DNA from: Brasenia schreberi
Taxonomy: Eukaryota; Streptophyta; Magnoliopsida; Nymphaeales; Cabombaceae
Length of the DNA: 64,000 bases
NCBI GenBank assembly: GCA_036023115.1
Contig: JAYKKT010000089.1
Coordinates: 13,038,501-13,102,500 of the forward strand
Reading direction: 5' to 3'
The first letter of the stretch is position 1; every line of letters begins with the position of its first letter. Shown here piece after piece: positions 11,834 to 24,748 of the stretch. The notes under the pieces are model-generated. The model searched no databases, was not told the DNA's origin, and saw only the letters and a list, made by a program, of their open reading frames with translations. The translations under genes and the position numbers were made by a program.

Positions 11834-12965
11834 GATTCTTTTGGTGGGGCTCGAATTAACCCTCATTTTTAGGTTCCCACAAAATTTTGGGATTGAAATG
11901 AGCTTGCTTAAAGTGTCTGTGTTAAAAAAAACCCTTAAAAGACCAATGACCACAATTTTGCTAGTAGAGGAGAACTTTTGAAAAAAAACATATATATTTT
12001 TTGAAAAATTTTAGATGTTTACAATTGCCTCTTCTATATATTGAGTCATCCCATGCTCTAGCTCCTTGTTTGAAATATGATAGAACTTAGGTGCAAGTGG
12101 GATGAGAGGATGGCTCGTTAAAGGATTTCCTGAGTTCCACTATATTTATCTAGTGTGCCCTTTATCTCTATGCATGCATTTTCTATATTTGTGTGAGATG
12201 CGGCAGATAGGATCATTCGCGATCAAATCTCAAGTCAATCTTAGGTGATCATTTGTCCTCGAGTCTTGGCTTGATCTGCTCCTTATATATCTAAGGTGGT
12301 CATTTCATCGCGAATGAACACCGCGATTACCCATGAAAAAGGATGTTGGTGATGCTTCACAAGTGATCTTGCCTTGACTTGGCTTGAATACAATTTTGTT
12401 CCAAGTTGGGCCCGTCTCTCCTGGAGTGGGATGGTGGCCTTCACTGAGATGCCTTCAGATGGTAAAGTTGACATTCCTCATGTGCACGTTGCACATGCTA
12501 TCCGGACTCTTGAATTAGCTACATGTTAGAATCAACTAGGAGACTATCTCATTTATGAGCCTCCTGTTTTTTTATTCTCCTAACCGAGATGGTAGCAAAT
12601 AGAAAAACAAGGTCATCTTCGGTAAGGGTGGATACAATTGAGAATGTGTCTGCATCAGTCCCAAGTCACCTCTCTACTAGCTTGAGACAATTTTCTTGAT
12701 GGCATGTTATATCATGGTTAGAATTTCATGCACTGGTTGATGTTGTGGCATTAAAATTATGCAATTTACAACACTTCAGCTTCTTCTTGAGGTATTCTCA
12801 GGCAAAAATGAAGTGTCAATGTAATAACGAAGTCAGATCGAGCTTAACTAGACCCGACCCAGGTCCCACTTGGAGACCCGTCTGTTGCCTGACTACCACA
12901 AAGGCTTCTTTGTGGTTGTTATAGAAGAGGGATGGAAGGAGCGATGGAAGACCCTTCCAATGATC

Positions 12966-13002
<37 letters not shown>

Positions 13003-15110
13003 CCATTGTCAGAAGGGAGGAGTTGTCGCTTCATGAGTGTCATGAGAGTCGAAAATCATTGTTTTGAGGTGAGTTCAAAAACCAAGTTTGTTTTTCATTT
13101 AATGACAAAAAATCAGTGAATGATTGCACATTAATCAAGAGAGGAAGGGACAGTCCTCTTGCCTCTTCTAGGGCTCCGACGAATGAAGAATCACTAGAAA
13201 ACCATTAGGTTTCTCGTGAGTTATGAAAAGGAATAAAACCACCTCTTTTCTTTCCTTTTGTTGGTGAAACGGTTGGCAGTGGGTGGCTGTTGTTAAGTGC
13301 AACCAGTCCACTAGCCAGTGGCAGACCATTGGTTGCTGGCAGCTAGGAAAGAGCCAATTGAAAATTGCCAATTTTGGGGGCCGAAATAGTGACTGATAGG
13401 TGACCTAACACAGTGTGTTGGGTCGGGTCCCACCATGTCGTGCCGATTGCTGGCAACACCAACTCGGACACGGAACCAAGTGTCTTTGTTTAGACATGGG
13501 TCCATTTCTGGATCAAATGTACAGAATGTGTCCGGATCCAGTTTAGTAAATAGAATGCATTCAGATCTCTTAATTCAGATCTAGACAAAATTTGAGGGAT
13601 CTAGATTGGGTTTTTAGAGTATGTTGGACCCATTTGAGATCTTATTTTGATGCGGTTTGAACTGTTTGTTTTGTTGGATGTAGAATTTTAATATTATATT
13701 TTTGTCATGATTTAGGATTAAATCAAGGTGATTAGGAGAGATGAGCATTGTGACAGTTGGATCTGCATAGAAGTTTCATGTAGGTGGATGTATTTCCTCG
13801 CTAGATGCATACTAAAGATAGTTTTAATTATTTTTAAATGATACATGAGATTGCAAATAATTGTTAATTCTTTGAATTGATTATATATGTGCTGGTTTAT
13901 TAAATGGAATTGAAAATACTTTCTTAAGTATATGGATGCATAGCATTAGTGTGCTTGTGTGTGAAAAACAACATTGTTAGAATGTACATGGGCGTGACCT
14001 TTAATACTAGCTCATTGGTCATCATTGTAGGTGGGTAAAACATTATCGAATATAGATCTATTTTCTACCATGGTATGGGACATCATTGGATCCTATATGG
14101 TAATACTAGATAGTGCTAGCTCGTAGATATATTGAGTTGTATTCTGTTTCATTGCTTGCGCTGGTTCCACTTGTAGTTGTATTCAGTAGCTCATGTCAGG
14201 TTATATGACATGCCTAGGTTGAGGACACATGGAACTCGTAGAGTGTTTATGTATAGTAAAACATATTTGATACTAGATATAGATGTATAGTTTAGATATT
14301 AAAACTAGACATATGATGTGAATGTGGAGATATGAAGCCTGGAAGGTGGCCCCAAGTGGATCTCATGAATCTCCAAGGTGGTCCTAAATTATTGGGTGTG
14401 TGGATATTGTTTATATTAATTGGATGAGTGTATGACTCTACTAGTGTGGTATCCCAATACTTTGCCTTGTAGACCCAAGGGGCTGGACTTCATGAGCGAG
14501 TGACTTGGTCATCATGGTCCTTGTACCGACGTGCTAAGAGTGTAGTTGGGGACTCCTACAGCATGACTGATGATTGGATGCTGTAGAGGTCTTGTGATCA
14601 TAACTAAACTAGTATTATTGGTGAGTGTTTGAATATGCATGCATATTTGATATGATAACACTAATTTAAATGTCTGATGTAGATTTCTTATTGTGATATA
14701 TGAATCAAAAACAACATGTCTTTAGTATATTATAACTGCGAAGAGATCACATCCATCTATAAGCACGCTTGTGGTGCTCATATTTTATTATTGGATTATT
14801 CTGATTGGACTTGGATTTGAATTATGAATTGGAGAATTAGTATTTTGGTGGTCCTAGGTATAGATGTAAAATATCTTAGTTTCAACTATAAAAGTTTGTC
14901 GTTTAGTTGATTGATACAATGTTGACCATAGACTTTTCTTTTCCCTCACAGCTCGGGTTAGGAGCCATATTAGACGAGTCAAAAGTGGTGTTGACCACGC
15001 GGTGGAGTCTATGGCTCAGGTCATGACAACCCATCAAGAAGACATATTTATCGATCTTTTAACAACACAACAAAGATTTGGTCAGTTTTAGACGTATTAA
15101 AGAGTCGGGA
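11834..15110. other. Unassigned DNA with GA microsatellite
   Basis: No credible gene. A (GA)n tract of about 32 bp lies at 12,970-13,002. The stretch near 14,960-15,110 faintly resembles gag-type coding sequence on the + strand but is too short and broken to call. Confidence 0.4.
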
Positions 15111-15114
15111 CTCT

Positions 15115-17260
15115 TTCACATCGACCTCCTTCTCCTTAAGAGGTCATAAAGCATTATAAGTGTAAGGCAACCCTTGTATCGATTCGACTGTCATAACTTA
15201 AATCAAATCAGGATCTTTGGCTCATTTGTACATAATCTCCTCAATGCACGAGAAAAAAGCTTGCCATTGGGGCTTCTTTGAGAAATTGAGAGCACTCAAA
15301 ATGTATTCCACCTAGGTGATTTTCTAACTAGACCAAAGTAGGGCAAAAATGACTTGTTGGTCCACTCTTAATCTTTGACGGCAAACTATTCTCTGCCAAA
15401 GCCACATATGGGGGTTTAGCAAACTGCATTTGACAAGTGAAAATGCAATGGAACTTATTAAAAAAGGCCTCAACAGTCTCTCCAACCTTTTGTCGAAGGT
15501 TCATTAGATCTACCATAGATTGCAACTAGATCTTGTAGTATTGTTTTAGGAAGGCTTTCTACATCTCCAGTCATGTTTGAATCCATCTGACCTTTAGAGA
15601 AGAGACAACGAGTTTGGGCTTATGAAGCTAGTTGTCGTTCAACTCTTTGCACTTGAGGGTGAACTATGCCAAGTGTTATCATAATATTTGTCGTCTTGCC
15701 CAAGAAGTTGGTGATTTTTCTTTGAAACGACTTTAAAACCCCTCGACATGTAAGGAAGTATGTCAACCCATTTAGGGTAAGGCTTGCGGTCAACCTTGGC
15801 ATCGAGTGCCTAAAGCTCGATACCTATTGTGTTTCGAACCAAGTCAATTACATTATCTGAGTTCAAAGGTGTGTCTTCAAGATCTAATGGTTGATGTCAG
15901 TGCCTAAAGCTCGGTACCTATTGCGTTTTGAACCAAGTCAATTACACAAGCCTAGGCCCCATGAAGTTGGGTGCAGGAGGTGGCATTGTTGATTGAGGCA
16001 CCTTACACATACTCCTAATGGATGGACCGGAACTTGGATTGTCATAGTGATGCAAATAGTTGTCCTATACGAAATGCCAATGAGAAGGATGGTACTGATA
16101 AGGTATGCCCCTCTTGGGACTGTAAGTCAAGAGACCTTCAAGGAAGTTGACATGTTCATATTGAAGGTCTAGCTACTAGGATGTTGAAGACTCAAGAACG
16201 ACGTAACTTCTGATATATGTACCAAAAGTTGGGTATTGTTAGGTTGGATCTTAAGTAGTTGCTTCAACAACCAGTTTTTACTTTTCAATTAGCATTTCAA
16301 GTTCACCTCTAATAGCTAACTAATTCACAATCATGGTGGATATGGTGTCTAACATTTGACAAAAGATAGACCCTTGTAAATCCCTGAATTGCATATGTAA
16401 CCAGTCGATAATGAATAGCTTTAGCCGTTTGAATACTGTTGTGTTGTTGATGTGGGGTATGTGAAGTAGATGGTATGCTCTCACATTGAGATTGCACTGT
16501 ATGAGAAGACGAAGTCTGATTGGATGAGTCATCTAAATCAAATCTATGAAGTTTGAATCAATGAAGCATGCTCAAATTAAGCATTAGAGGATTTCATTAG
16601 ATACACCCAACCAAATCGAGTCTGCATAAATTATGTCATATTGGACAAAGGTGTGTGTCATCACACCGGGCATGCCAAATAATGTGTTGTCGTCAAGAAA
16701 GTCGACTCAATTCGGATAGCACTTGGTGTGTGCTAGACGTGATATAATGTTATCAAAAAATTCTAGCCCTCATTCTCAAAGTAGATGATAATAGATAAGG
16801 CTTCAGGCGATGGTTCTGAGTTCTCAAGAATCTAATTGAGTTTATACTAGTTGTTGTCGATATCACATTGTTATGCAAGGAAAACAATAGAACAAGATAC
16901 GCAAGGCATAGTGCTGCCACATTGAAGGAAACATCGGTAAGCTAAGTTACAATGTCATTGATTTGATCCCCTACTTGAACATTACAATTGCAATTGATTG
17001 ACCTTGCTCGAGGTAGTAATGGTTGAATCTGTCCCTTGTGTCCATGATTCCCAATAACTCTCTACTCGCCTTATCGATGTTGCTTTTGCACTTAATGCTA
17101 GGTATGATTTGCCAACTTTTACCACCATTACTTTGTGTCTCGAGGCTTGTCTCCGTCATGAGACCAAATTAATGTTTCGCTTTGTGAGTCATTTGAATGT
17201 TTGCCAAGTACACCTCTCAAATTTTCAACATTAAAAAGATGTATTTAAGACTCATGGCTT
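15115..17260 (-). mobile_element. Decayed LTR-retrotransposon gag-like region, copy 1
   Basis: Direct repeat of 17,265-18,807 plus 26,190-26,995: both begin with cctcct-rich sequence followed by aagtgtaaggc and end near gttccgctttgtgag or its variant. On the minus strand a gag-like tract is readable (MNLRQKVGETVEAFFNKFH, 15,440-15,500), with further fragments at 15,620-15,802 and 16,309-16,532. Many stops. No LTR was identified, so the lineage is not assigned. Confidence 0.55.
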
Positions 17261-17264
17261 TCAC

Positions 17265-18807
17265 TTCAACCTCCTCCTTTTTCAGTAGTTGTAGAGCATT
17301 GTAAGTGTAAGGCGATCCTTGCACTAGTTCGACTGTCATGACTTAGTTGAATTGGGAGCTTCATTTGTTTCATGCATAATCTCCTTGATGCACGAGATAA
17401 AAGCCTTCCATTGGGTCTTCTTTGGTCCCTCCCACTTGATAGTCAAGGGATCAGGAACACTCAAAATGTATTTCACCTTGGTTGCTCGATTTGTCAACTA
17501 GGCCAAAGTACGATAGAAGTGACTTGTCAGTCCCTTCGTGATCTTGGATCACAAATAGTTCTACGTCAAAACCATATGTTGGATTTTAGTGAACTACATT
17601 TGACAAGGAGTGACAATGTCATGGAACTTCTCAAAAAATGACTTGATGGTTTCTCTAGCCTTCTATCATATATTCATTAGATCTATTGGAGTAAGGTGTG
17701 GGATCTTGTTGTATCTTTTGATTAAGTTTTTTTGCATCTCTTACCAGTATCTTAATTGAGCAGGCCATCAAAGATGTATAATAGGCATATGCTTGTCATG
17801 TCACAGAAGACGCAGAGTTTGAGCTTGTGAAACTTGTTGTTGCCCAATTCTCCATGCTCAAGGGTGAACCAAGTGTTCACTACGATATTTACCGCCTTAC
17901 CCGAGAAGATGGTGAATTTTGCTTTGAAACACCTCAAGATAGAAGCAAACCTATCAACCTATTCAAGATAAGGCTTGTGGTCAAACTCGACATTCAACAC
18001 CTAAAGCTCGATATGAATTATCCAAGTCGATGATACCCTGTTGGCTCAAGGGCGTGTCTTCGAGATTTAATGGTGGATGAGGCATTGACCAACCAATCGC
18101 TTGATATTGCTGATTAACCGGTTGAAATTGCTACACACGCTTCGGGCGGGTGTGCTTCGATAAAGTAAAGGGGCCATTATTGTAGAACATGCAGACCATA
18201 CTCTATGGCCGGCAGTGGTGGAAGAAAACCTACACCAGCTTGGCCCTCCATGAAATTAGTTGTAAGAGGTGACGCTGTCGACTGAAGCACTTTATGCATG
18301 TCCCCCAACATATTAATCGGGACCTAGATTCTCATAGGTGATGCAAATAGTTGCTCCATGGGAAATGTTGATGAGAAGGATGGCATTAGAAACGTCTTCC
18401 TCTCTTGAGCAAGTAAGTTAGGAGGCCTTCAAGTAAGGTTGACATGTCTACATTGTTGGCCCGACAGCTTAGTTGCTGAAGACTCCTCTTGAGCAAGTAA
18501 GTTAGGAGGTCTTCGAGTAAGGTTGACATGTTTACAATGCAGGCCCGACCGCTTGGTTGTTGAAGACTCAAGAATAATGTAACTTTTGGTGTAGGTACCA
18601 AAAGTGGGCTAATGCTGGGTTAGAGCTTGAATGGTTGCTTCAGTAGCTAGCTAATTGATTTGTGATTATGGTAATCTTGGTCCTAGCATTTGATGGAACA
18701 TAAACCCTTGTAAATCTCTAGATTGTACATGTAATCGGGCGATGATAAAAGGCTTTAGCCGTTCGAACATTGCTTTGTCATTCACGTGGGGTGTGAAGTG
18801 GATGGTG
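17265..18807 (-). mobile_element. Decayed gag-like region, copy 2, left part
   Basis: Parallels copy 1 base by base with many substitutions. For example 17,575-17,640 corresponds to 15,410-15,475. Within it 18,395-18,470 and 18,475-18,560 are a short local duplication of about 79 bp (cctctcttgagcaagtaagtt versus ctcctcttgagcaagtaagtt). It is interrupted at 18,813 by the chromovirus and resumes at 26,190. Confidence 0.55.
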
Positions 18808-18812
18808 TGTTC

Positions 18813-20060
18813 TGTTGCAGACCCCTGACGGACTCCCTGCCTTGGCGCACGGAAGTGACGCCCGACTGGAGGACCCACCTGGAGCACTGCTCCTGGGACA
18901 GCACCCCTCTACACCGCACCAAGAGACGGTGCAACAGAGTGGTCCCGACTCTTAGTTGGAATAAAGGAGACTAGGCAAACGTGAGACCGGAATAAGGCTA
19001 AGTTACAAAATGGGGTCTCACGGGTAGGAGTTTTAGGGAGTGCGTTAGGTAGGCAGTTGGACCGCAGGGTGCCCTGACAGCCGCACCATCCTGACATTGC
19101 TCAGAGGCATGCATTGTCACCCCGAACAGTGCCTGCATGGGACCACTTGTGGGAGGCTCGAACAGGACTGCCGTCAGACAGCCTGTAGGAACTTCCACAG
19201 AGATGGCCAAGGCAGGACCATAGGGCAGTCGCACTTACCCGGAACGGTAAGGCCAGAGGGTGCAGAAACTGATAGGGTCTGGCTGGGCCAAATAAGGAAG
19301 TCTAGCGCTGACAGCACTCTGCCGCAAGATAGCGGGGCACCGAATGGAGACAAGGCGACAGTGACGTCTCTTGGCCAGTCAGGAGTAGAGTCAGAAGCCC
19401 GCCCCCTAGCTAGAGTTAGATGGCTAGCACAGGGGGGGACCACTGTTAGGACAAGGTACCCTGGCCAGTGTCAGTCTGATGGTCAGGGCGGCTCTACTGA
19501 ACGCATGCCCTGGCCAACAGAAGGACGGTTGGCTAGGAAGGGTCAGGACGTGTTCAGAAGCATATTGTCCAGCCCCTTAGTCTATAAAAAGGGCTGGACG
19601 ACCGGAGGCCAAAGAGAGAGAGTTCAAAACGAAGAGAGAGATTGGAGTGTTTGCAGGTTGAACTGGAGTTGCGAAGGAGCCAAGTAGCTAGACGTAGAGC
19701 CCCTGAGGGAAGAGAGCTCCAAGACGCAGTCAAGTGGCGAAAGCAAGCGTGTAGACTCCCCTTAGTGGGCTATAGGATAGGTCGGGCCTAGTTTCACAGG
19801 TAGAGTCTTTTTATCTGTCTTGTGTGCGGAAGCTGTAAGGGTCGAGCCGGCCTGTGTGGGATAGGACTGTGCCGGGTCACTGCATGTCTTAGTAAAAACT
19901 TGTAAAGGGGCAAGCCGAGGGTTTTTAGTTGAATTTAACGTCCGTTAGACGCTGCGCATCCTACGTTCCCTTAGCGTCATCTTAAGTTCCCTTTCGTGAA
20001 AACATTAAGGCTGGTTGGTGCTAGGCACCAATGCCGGTTACTGGTGCGACTCTGGTAACA
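18813..20060 (+). repeat. Chromovirus left LTR (1,248 bp)
   Basis: TG...CA ends, matching the right LTR over most of its length. TATA box at 19,583-19,590 within a 9-bp inverted repeat. Confidence 0.9.
19567..19599 (+). promoter_or_regulatory. LTR TATA box framed by perfect 9-bp inverted repeat
   Basis: GTCCAGCCC (19,567-19,575) and GGGCTGGAC (19,591-19,599) flank TATAAAAA. The same arrangement is found in the right LTR at 25,474-25,506. Confidence 0.7.
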
Positions 20061-20064
20061 GAAG

Positions 20065-20077
20065 TGGTATCAGAGCC
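20065..20077 (+). other. Primer binding site, initiator tRNA-Met
   Basis: TGGTATCAGAGCC starts 4 nt after the left LTR. This is the standard complement of the 3' end of plant initiator tRNA-Met. Confidence 0.9.
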
Positions 20078-20207
20078 ATGTTAGGGCTCTGCTACCCCCT
20101 GTGCCCTGGCTGCACCACAGCGTAGGGCCTTGTCTAAAAGCAGATGCCTTAGAGAAGGCTACAACAGTGTTTTGTCAAAAACATCCGTGGACTCCAAGAT
20201 ACCCCAG

Positions 20208-21290
20208 ATGGTGCAAACACGCGCTGGCTCAATAAATGTGGACGTTGAAGACGGAGGGACGACTCCCGACACAATGGAGAGGGTTGTGACGCTAGAAGAC
20301 CAACTAAGGCAACTTCAAGAGGAGCTGGCAACAGCAAGGGGTGCCACCCAACCGCCTACCTCAGGTTCCCAAATTGTCTTGACTGCGAAAGCTCTCCAAG
20401 CACTCCTAAGGACGGCATATCAAGGCACTGTCACCCCTGAAGGAGCCAAGGCGCAAAGACCCAAAGTGTCGGAACCTAAGAGGTTCAATGGCCTAAGGGA
20501 TGCCAAGGCTGTTGAAGATTTTCTCTACGAGGAGACGTTCTTTGAAGCAACCTAAACACCCGAGAAAGACCGATTTCTAACCGCAGTGCTCTATTTGGTG
20601 GGCGATGCCAAATTATGGTGGCGGACCAAGCAACGGGTGACAGGCCCTAACGGCTTGCCAACCATCAACTCGTGGGCGAGATTGAAGACGGAACTCAAAG
20701 CCCAATTTATGCCCACCTACACGGATTGACAAGAGAGACAATCCTGCAAGTAAAGCACACCGGGACCCTAATGGAATACGTAAGGCGGTTCTCATCCGCC
20801 TCACTAGACGTTGAAGACATGAGCGCCAAGGACAAAGTGCTTCTGTTTGTACATGGGCTCCAACCTTGGGCACAGATCGAAATGAGAAGGCAGAACCCGT
20901 TAGATGTCTACCATGCCATCATGATAGTAGAAGGCTTGGTAGACCTGCGCGGGAGTAAAGGAGATCACAAGGACGATGGACGGACGAGGGAAGGCTGGTC
21001 TAGCTAAAGGGGCCGGGAAAAATGACATGGATATGGAGGATCAAGACACAACAATGGACGTGGAGGCAAAGGCCCAGGTGGGGGAGTTGGCAGGGGTCAG
21101 GCTCCTTCCTGCGCTCCCCAACAAGGGGGCCAGGCTCCCAAGAACCCGAGACCACCAAGAGGGTCTAGGCATGGCAAAGGCCGACCCCAAAGGCAAGGAG
21201 GGCGCGGCCAAGGTTGCTTTGAGTGCGGAGGGCCGCACTTTGCCAGGGAGTGCCCCAACCGTGCGGTGGCCAACGTTATGGTGAAGGAAC
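20208..21290 (+). pseudogene. Chromovirus gag (broken)
   Basis: The likely start is the ATG at 20,208 (MVQTRAGSINVD), followed by a coiled-coil-like segment (MERVVTLEDQLRQLQEELA). A premature stop at 20,553 is followed in the same frame by the capsid motif DAKLWWRTK. Near 20,725 the frame shifts, and the domain continues as VKHTGTLMEYVRRFSS and FVHGLQPWAQIEMRRQ. After a second stop (about 21,005) a CCHC zinc knuckle, CFECGGPHFARECPNR, is encoded at 21,215-21,262 in that same frame. Domain order and spacing match chromovirus gag. Function in intact relatives is RNA binding and particle assembly. Confidence 0.85.
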
Positions 21291-21320
21291 CGGAAGGGGA
21301 CCATAGAGCGACCCGTTCGG

Positions 21321-22052
21321 ATGGAGTTGCTCTATTTGAAGGTTCAAATCGGCCATTGGGTTATACGAGCCATGATAGACAAGGGTGCTTCACACTCGAT
21401 TTTGAATTCGTCTAAGACAAAAGAAATGGGAGTGATGTTGATGGCATCGGACAAGAGGCTGAAGACGATGAATGCGCCTGCGGGAGGCATTGATGGAGTG
21501 GCTAAGGCGGTGAAGATAGTCGCGGGGTGTTGGAGCGGTCACATGGACTTCATCGTGACGGCATTAGACGACTTCAGTCTAATCCTTGGCATTGATTTCT
21601 TTAGGAAAGTCAAGGCCATGCCCGCTCCACATCTCGGCAGCTTGGTGATAGCCGACGAGACACAACCCGGCTTTGTGCCCCACTGCGACCCCGACAAGGC
21701 TCCTGCCGAGACCCCAGGTGCGGCACCCCCAAAAGTAGCACTAAGGCCGACTGTCGCGCCCCATTCGAAGGCATCAACACGCCCAGCCGCAGCGCCCCTC
21801 AAGAGGGCAGTGGCACAACATAGTGTCACACCATCCACGAAGACTCCAATGAATAACTTGGCGCAGGACGCTGGCACTAGCCAAGGCGCTAGCACCCCGC
21901 CGCTTGGTGGCGGCAAGTTGATAAAGATATCCGAATTGCCTAAGGATCAAAGGGGGGTTGAACAACTAGCTTTTCTTTCGGCCATCCAAGTAGAAGATGG
22001 ATTGAAGAAAGGGTTGTCGACGCTATGGGTCTTGCGGAGCTCGTTGAGTTGA
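21321..22052 (+). pseudogene. Chromovirus protease and linker
   Basis: The protease segment (MELLYLKVQIGHWVIRAMID onward) has KGASHSIL where an active enzyme has D-T-G-A-S, so the catalytic DTG reads DKG. It continues to DDFSLILGIDFFRK, the usual end of the fold. The rest is an alanine- and proline-rich linker to about 22,000. There the family's PR-RT linker is shortened and the frame changes, so a deletion near 22,000-22,030 joins it to RT. Confidence 0.8.
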
Positions 22053-23445
22053 GGCGACAACTGGAAGAACTTCTTGACGCAGGGATGGTGAGACCCTCAA
22101 AGAGCCCGTATGGCTCTCCTGTCCTATTTCAACGAAAGCAAGACGACACCCTAAGGATGTGCGTGGACTACAGGGCCCTGAACAAGGTAATGGTGCGTGA
22201 TCGTTACCCCCTACCCCTTGTGGCAGATCTTTTTGACTGGTTGAGCGAGGCACGCTGGTTCTTGAAAATGGACTTAAGGTCAGGATACTGACAGGTAAGA
22301 ATTGCCCCCAGTGACGAACCCAAAATGGCAATGGTGACTCGATATGGCGCGTTTGAATTTCTTGTAATGCCTTTCAGCTTAACTAATGCCCCAACCATGT
22401 TCAGTAGGTTGATGAACGAGGTCTTACACGACCTTTTAGATGAATACGTCATAGTATACTTAGATGACATAGTCGTGTTCAGTAGAACGTTGGAAGACCA
22501 TGTGAAACACCTACGTCAAGTGTTTGGTCGTCTAAGGGAGAACTCCCTCTACGTGAAAGAGGAGAAGTGCGAATTTGCAAAGCAGAAAATTTCGTTCCTA
22601 GGGCATGTCATAGGTCATGGGAAGGTAAGGATGAACGAGCGCAAGGTGAAGGCCATCCAAGAGTGGGAACCGCCCCGAGGCTTAACGAAGCTAAGGAGCT
22701 TTCTAGTGCTGGCCAACTACTACAGGCGTTTCATAAAGGGGTTCTCTAAGCAAACCGCCCCCTTAACAGACTTATTGAAGAAAACTACGATCTGGGAGTG
22801 GACAGACCGGCACCAGCACGCCTTTGAATCGTTGAAGGCGGCTGTATCAAGTGAGCCGGTGTTGAAGCTCCCTAACTTCTCAATTCCTTTTGAGGTGCAC
22901 ACGGATGCTAGTGATGTGGCCATTGTAGGAGTCTTAGTGCAAGAGGGTCACCCGGTGGCTTATAAAAGTAGGAAGCTAAAAGACGCTGAACACCGCTACC
23001 CGGCACACGAGAAGGAGCTCCTGGCAGTAGTGCACTGCCTCCAAGTGTGGAGGGTCTACCTACTGGAGGTACCCTTTACGGTGGTGATAGACAACGTGGC
23101 TAACACGTTCCTAAAGACGTAGAAGAAGCTCACCGTTAGGCAAGCCCGTTGGTTAGAGCTGTTGGAGGAGTACGATTTTGAATTACGCTACAGACCAGGA
23201 AGGGAGAACATGGTTGCGGATGCTCTTAGCCGAAAACGGGTGCAGGAGGTGGTAGCAACCCTTTACCGTATCGAAGGGGACATGCTAGACCGTGTGCGCC
23301 AGCATGCCAAAGAGGACGAGACTTACGTCCAGAGCCTAGAACAGATTAAGGCAAACCTAACGGCCAAGTATACGTTGAAGGACGGGTTGCTTTGGACGCA
23401 GCCTGGGAAGTTGTATGTCCCGAAGGCTGGAGGACTTAGATAAAT
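22025..23445 (+). pseudogene. Chromovirus reverse transcriptase and RNase H
   Basis: One frame with stops at 22,289-22,291, 23,120-23,122 and 23,441-23,443. RT motifs in order: LRMCVDYRALNKVMVRDRYP, FLKMDLRSGY-stop-QVRIA (the stop replaces the conserved Trp), [15 protein letters not shown], and the catalytic YLDDIVVFS near 22,457. RNase H runs from about 22,855 to 23,240 ([46 protein letters not shown]) with its acidic residues present. The 23,120 stop replaces a Gln codon (CAG to TAG). Confidence 0.9.
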
Positions 23446-23446
23446 T

Positions 23447-24678
23447 TTGTTAAGTGAACTTTATGATGCCCCATACTCAAGACACCCTGGAGTGGACCGG
23501 ACTTTGGCTATGTTACAACATTCCTTTTATTGGCCTAAAGTGAGTAAGGATGTGAAAGATTACATACGCGCTTGCCCTGTGTGCCAACAGGACAAGACGG
23601 AGAAGGCGAGGCCTGTAGGGTTACTGCAGTCACTGCCCATACCTACAAGACCTTGGAGTTCGGTAAGCATGGATTTTGTTGGGGGCTTTCCATGTGTTGA
23701 TGGAAAGGAGTCGATCTTTGTTGTGGTTGAACGGTTCTCAAAGTATGCGGTCTTCATCCCTACGAGCCGTGGCTGCTCGGTTAAGGAGGCAGCTAGGTTA
23801 TTCTTACAAGAAGTTGTGAAATACTTTGGGGTGCCAGAAGACGTAGTTTCAGACCGGGATACATGATTCACTTCAAATTTTTGGAGGGAGCTATTTAGGA
23901 GAATGGGATCTAGGCTACACTTTTCAACTGCAAACCACCCGCAGACGGATGGTCAGACGGAACGCATGAATGCCCTACTGGAAGAGTACCTAAGGCACTA
24001 CGTCACGGCGAGCCAACGGAATTGGGTAAGTCTTTTGGAAACGGCACAGTTCTCCTATAACTCACATAGGAGCTCTGCCACGGGCAAGAGCCCGTTCGAA
24101 GTGGCACTTGGTTGGTAGCCACTTCTACCGTTGGACGTGGCCCAAAGGGGGGTCGACCGGCATTGCCCTACGGCGCTCAGGGAGTTGAAAGAGCACGCCG
24201 CACAACCTTAGAAGAGGCACGAGCTTCGTTGGAAAGAGCCCGCGCCCGAATGGTGACTTTTGCAAACAGGCACCGACGTGAATGGGTATTTGATGTTAGA
24301 GATAAAGTATGGCTACGGATTCCAGAATATATCTGGAAGCAGGTTTACAAGGGGGTACACCTAGCGCTAAAGCCAAGGTTCGACGGACCCTTTGAGATAA
24401 TTGAAAAGATCGAACGTGTGGCCTATCGGTTGGATCTACCGGAACGTCTAAAAGTTCACCCGATTTTTCATGTGAGTCAATTGAAACCGGTGTATGAGGA
24501 CCCTGGTCGGACTGCAAGACGACCATCGCCCCTAGTTTGGAAAGATGTAGACAAAGTGGACGAAATGTTAAAGCATGAAGTGCGTGACAAAGGACCCAGG
24601 CACCTAACGTGGTATCTTGTTCGTTGGACGGGCAAAACGCAGGAACATGATGCATGGCTACCTGTAACGGATCTATAA
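23447..24678 (+). pseudogene. Chromovirus integrase with C-terminal chromodomain
   Basis: The zinc domain HPGVDRTLAMLQHSFYWP ... ACPVCQQDKTE (HHCC) is complete. The core has all three catalytic positions: SMDFVGGF, VSDRDT and TDGQTERMN. There is a stop at about 23,864 (CGA to TGA by comparison with the conserved Arg) and another at 24,116. A frameshift follows near 24,205, after which the C-terminal DNA-binding part (FANRHRREWVFDVRDKVWL) and a chromodomain (WYLVRWTGKTQEHDAWLP, about 24,530-24,675) are in one frame to the TAA at 24,676. In chromoviruses this domain steers integration toward particular chromatin. Confidence 0.9.
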
Positions 24679-24731
24679 GAATATGAAGATTTGATCCACC
24701 AGTACCACACGGACTCGAGGACGAGCCCGGA

Positions 24732-24748
24732 AGCAGGTGGGGGAGAAT
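24732..24748 (+). other. Polypurine tract
   Basis: A purine-rich run, gcaggtgggggagaat, directly abuts the right LTR, as needed for plus-strand priming. Confidence 0.75.
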
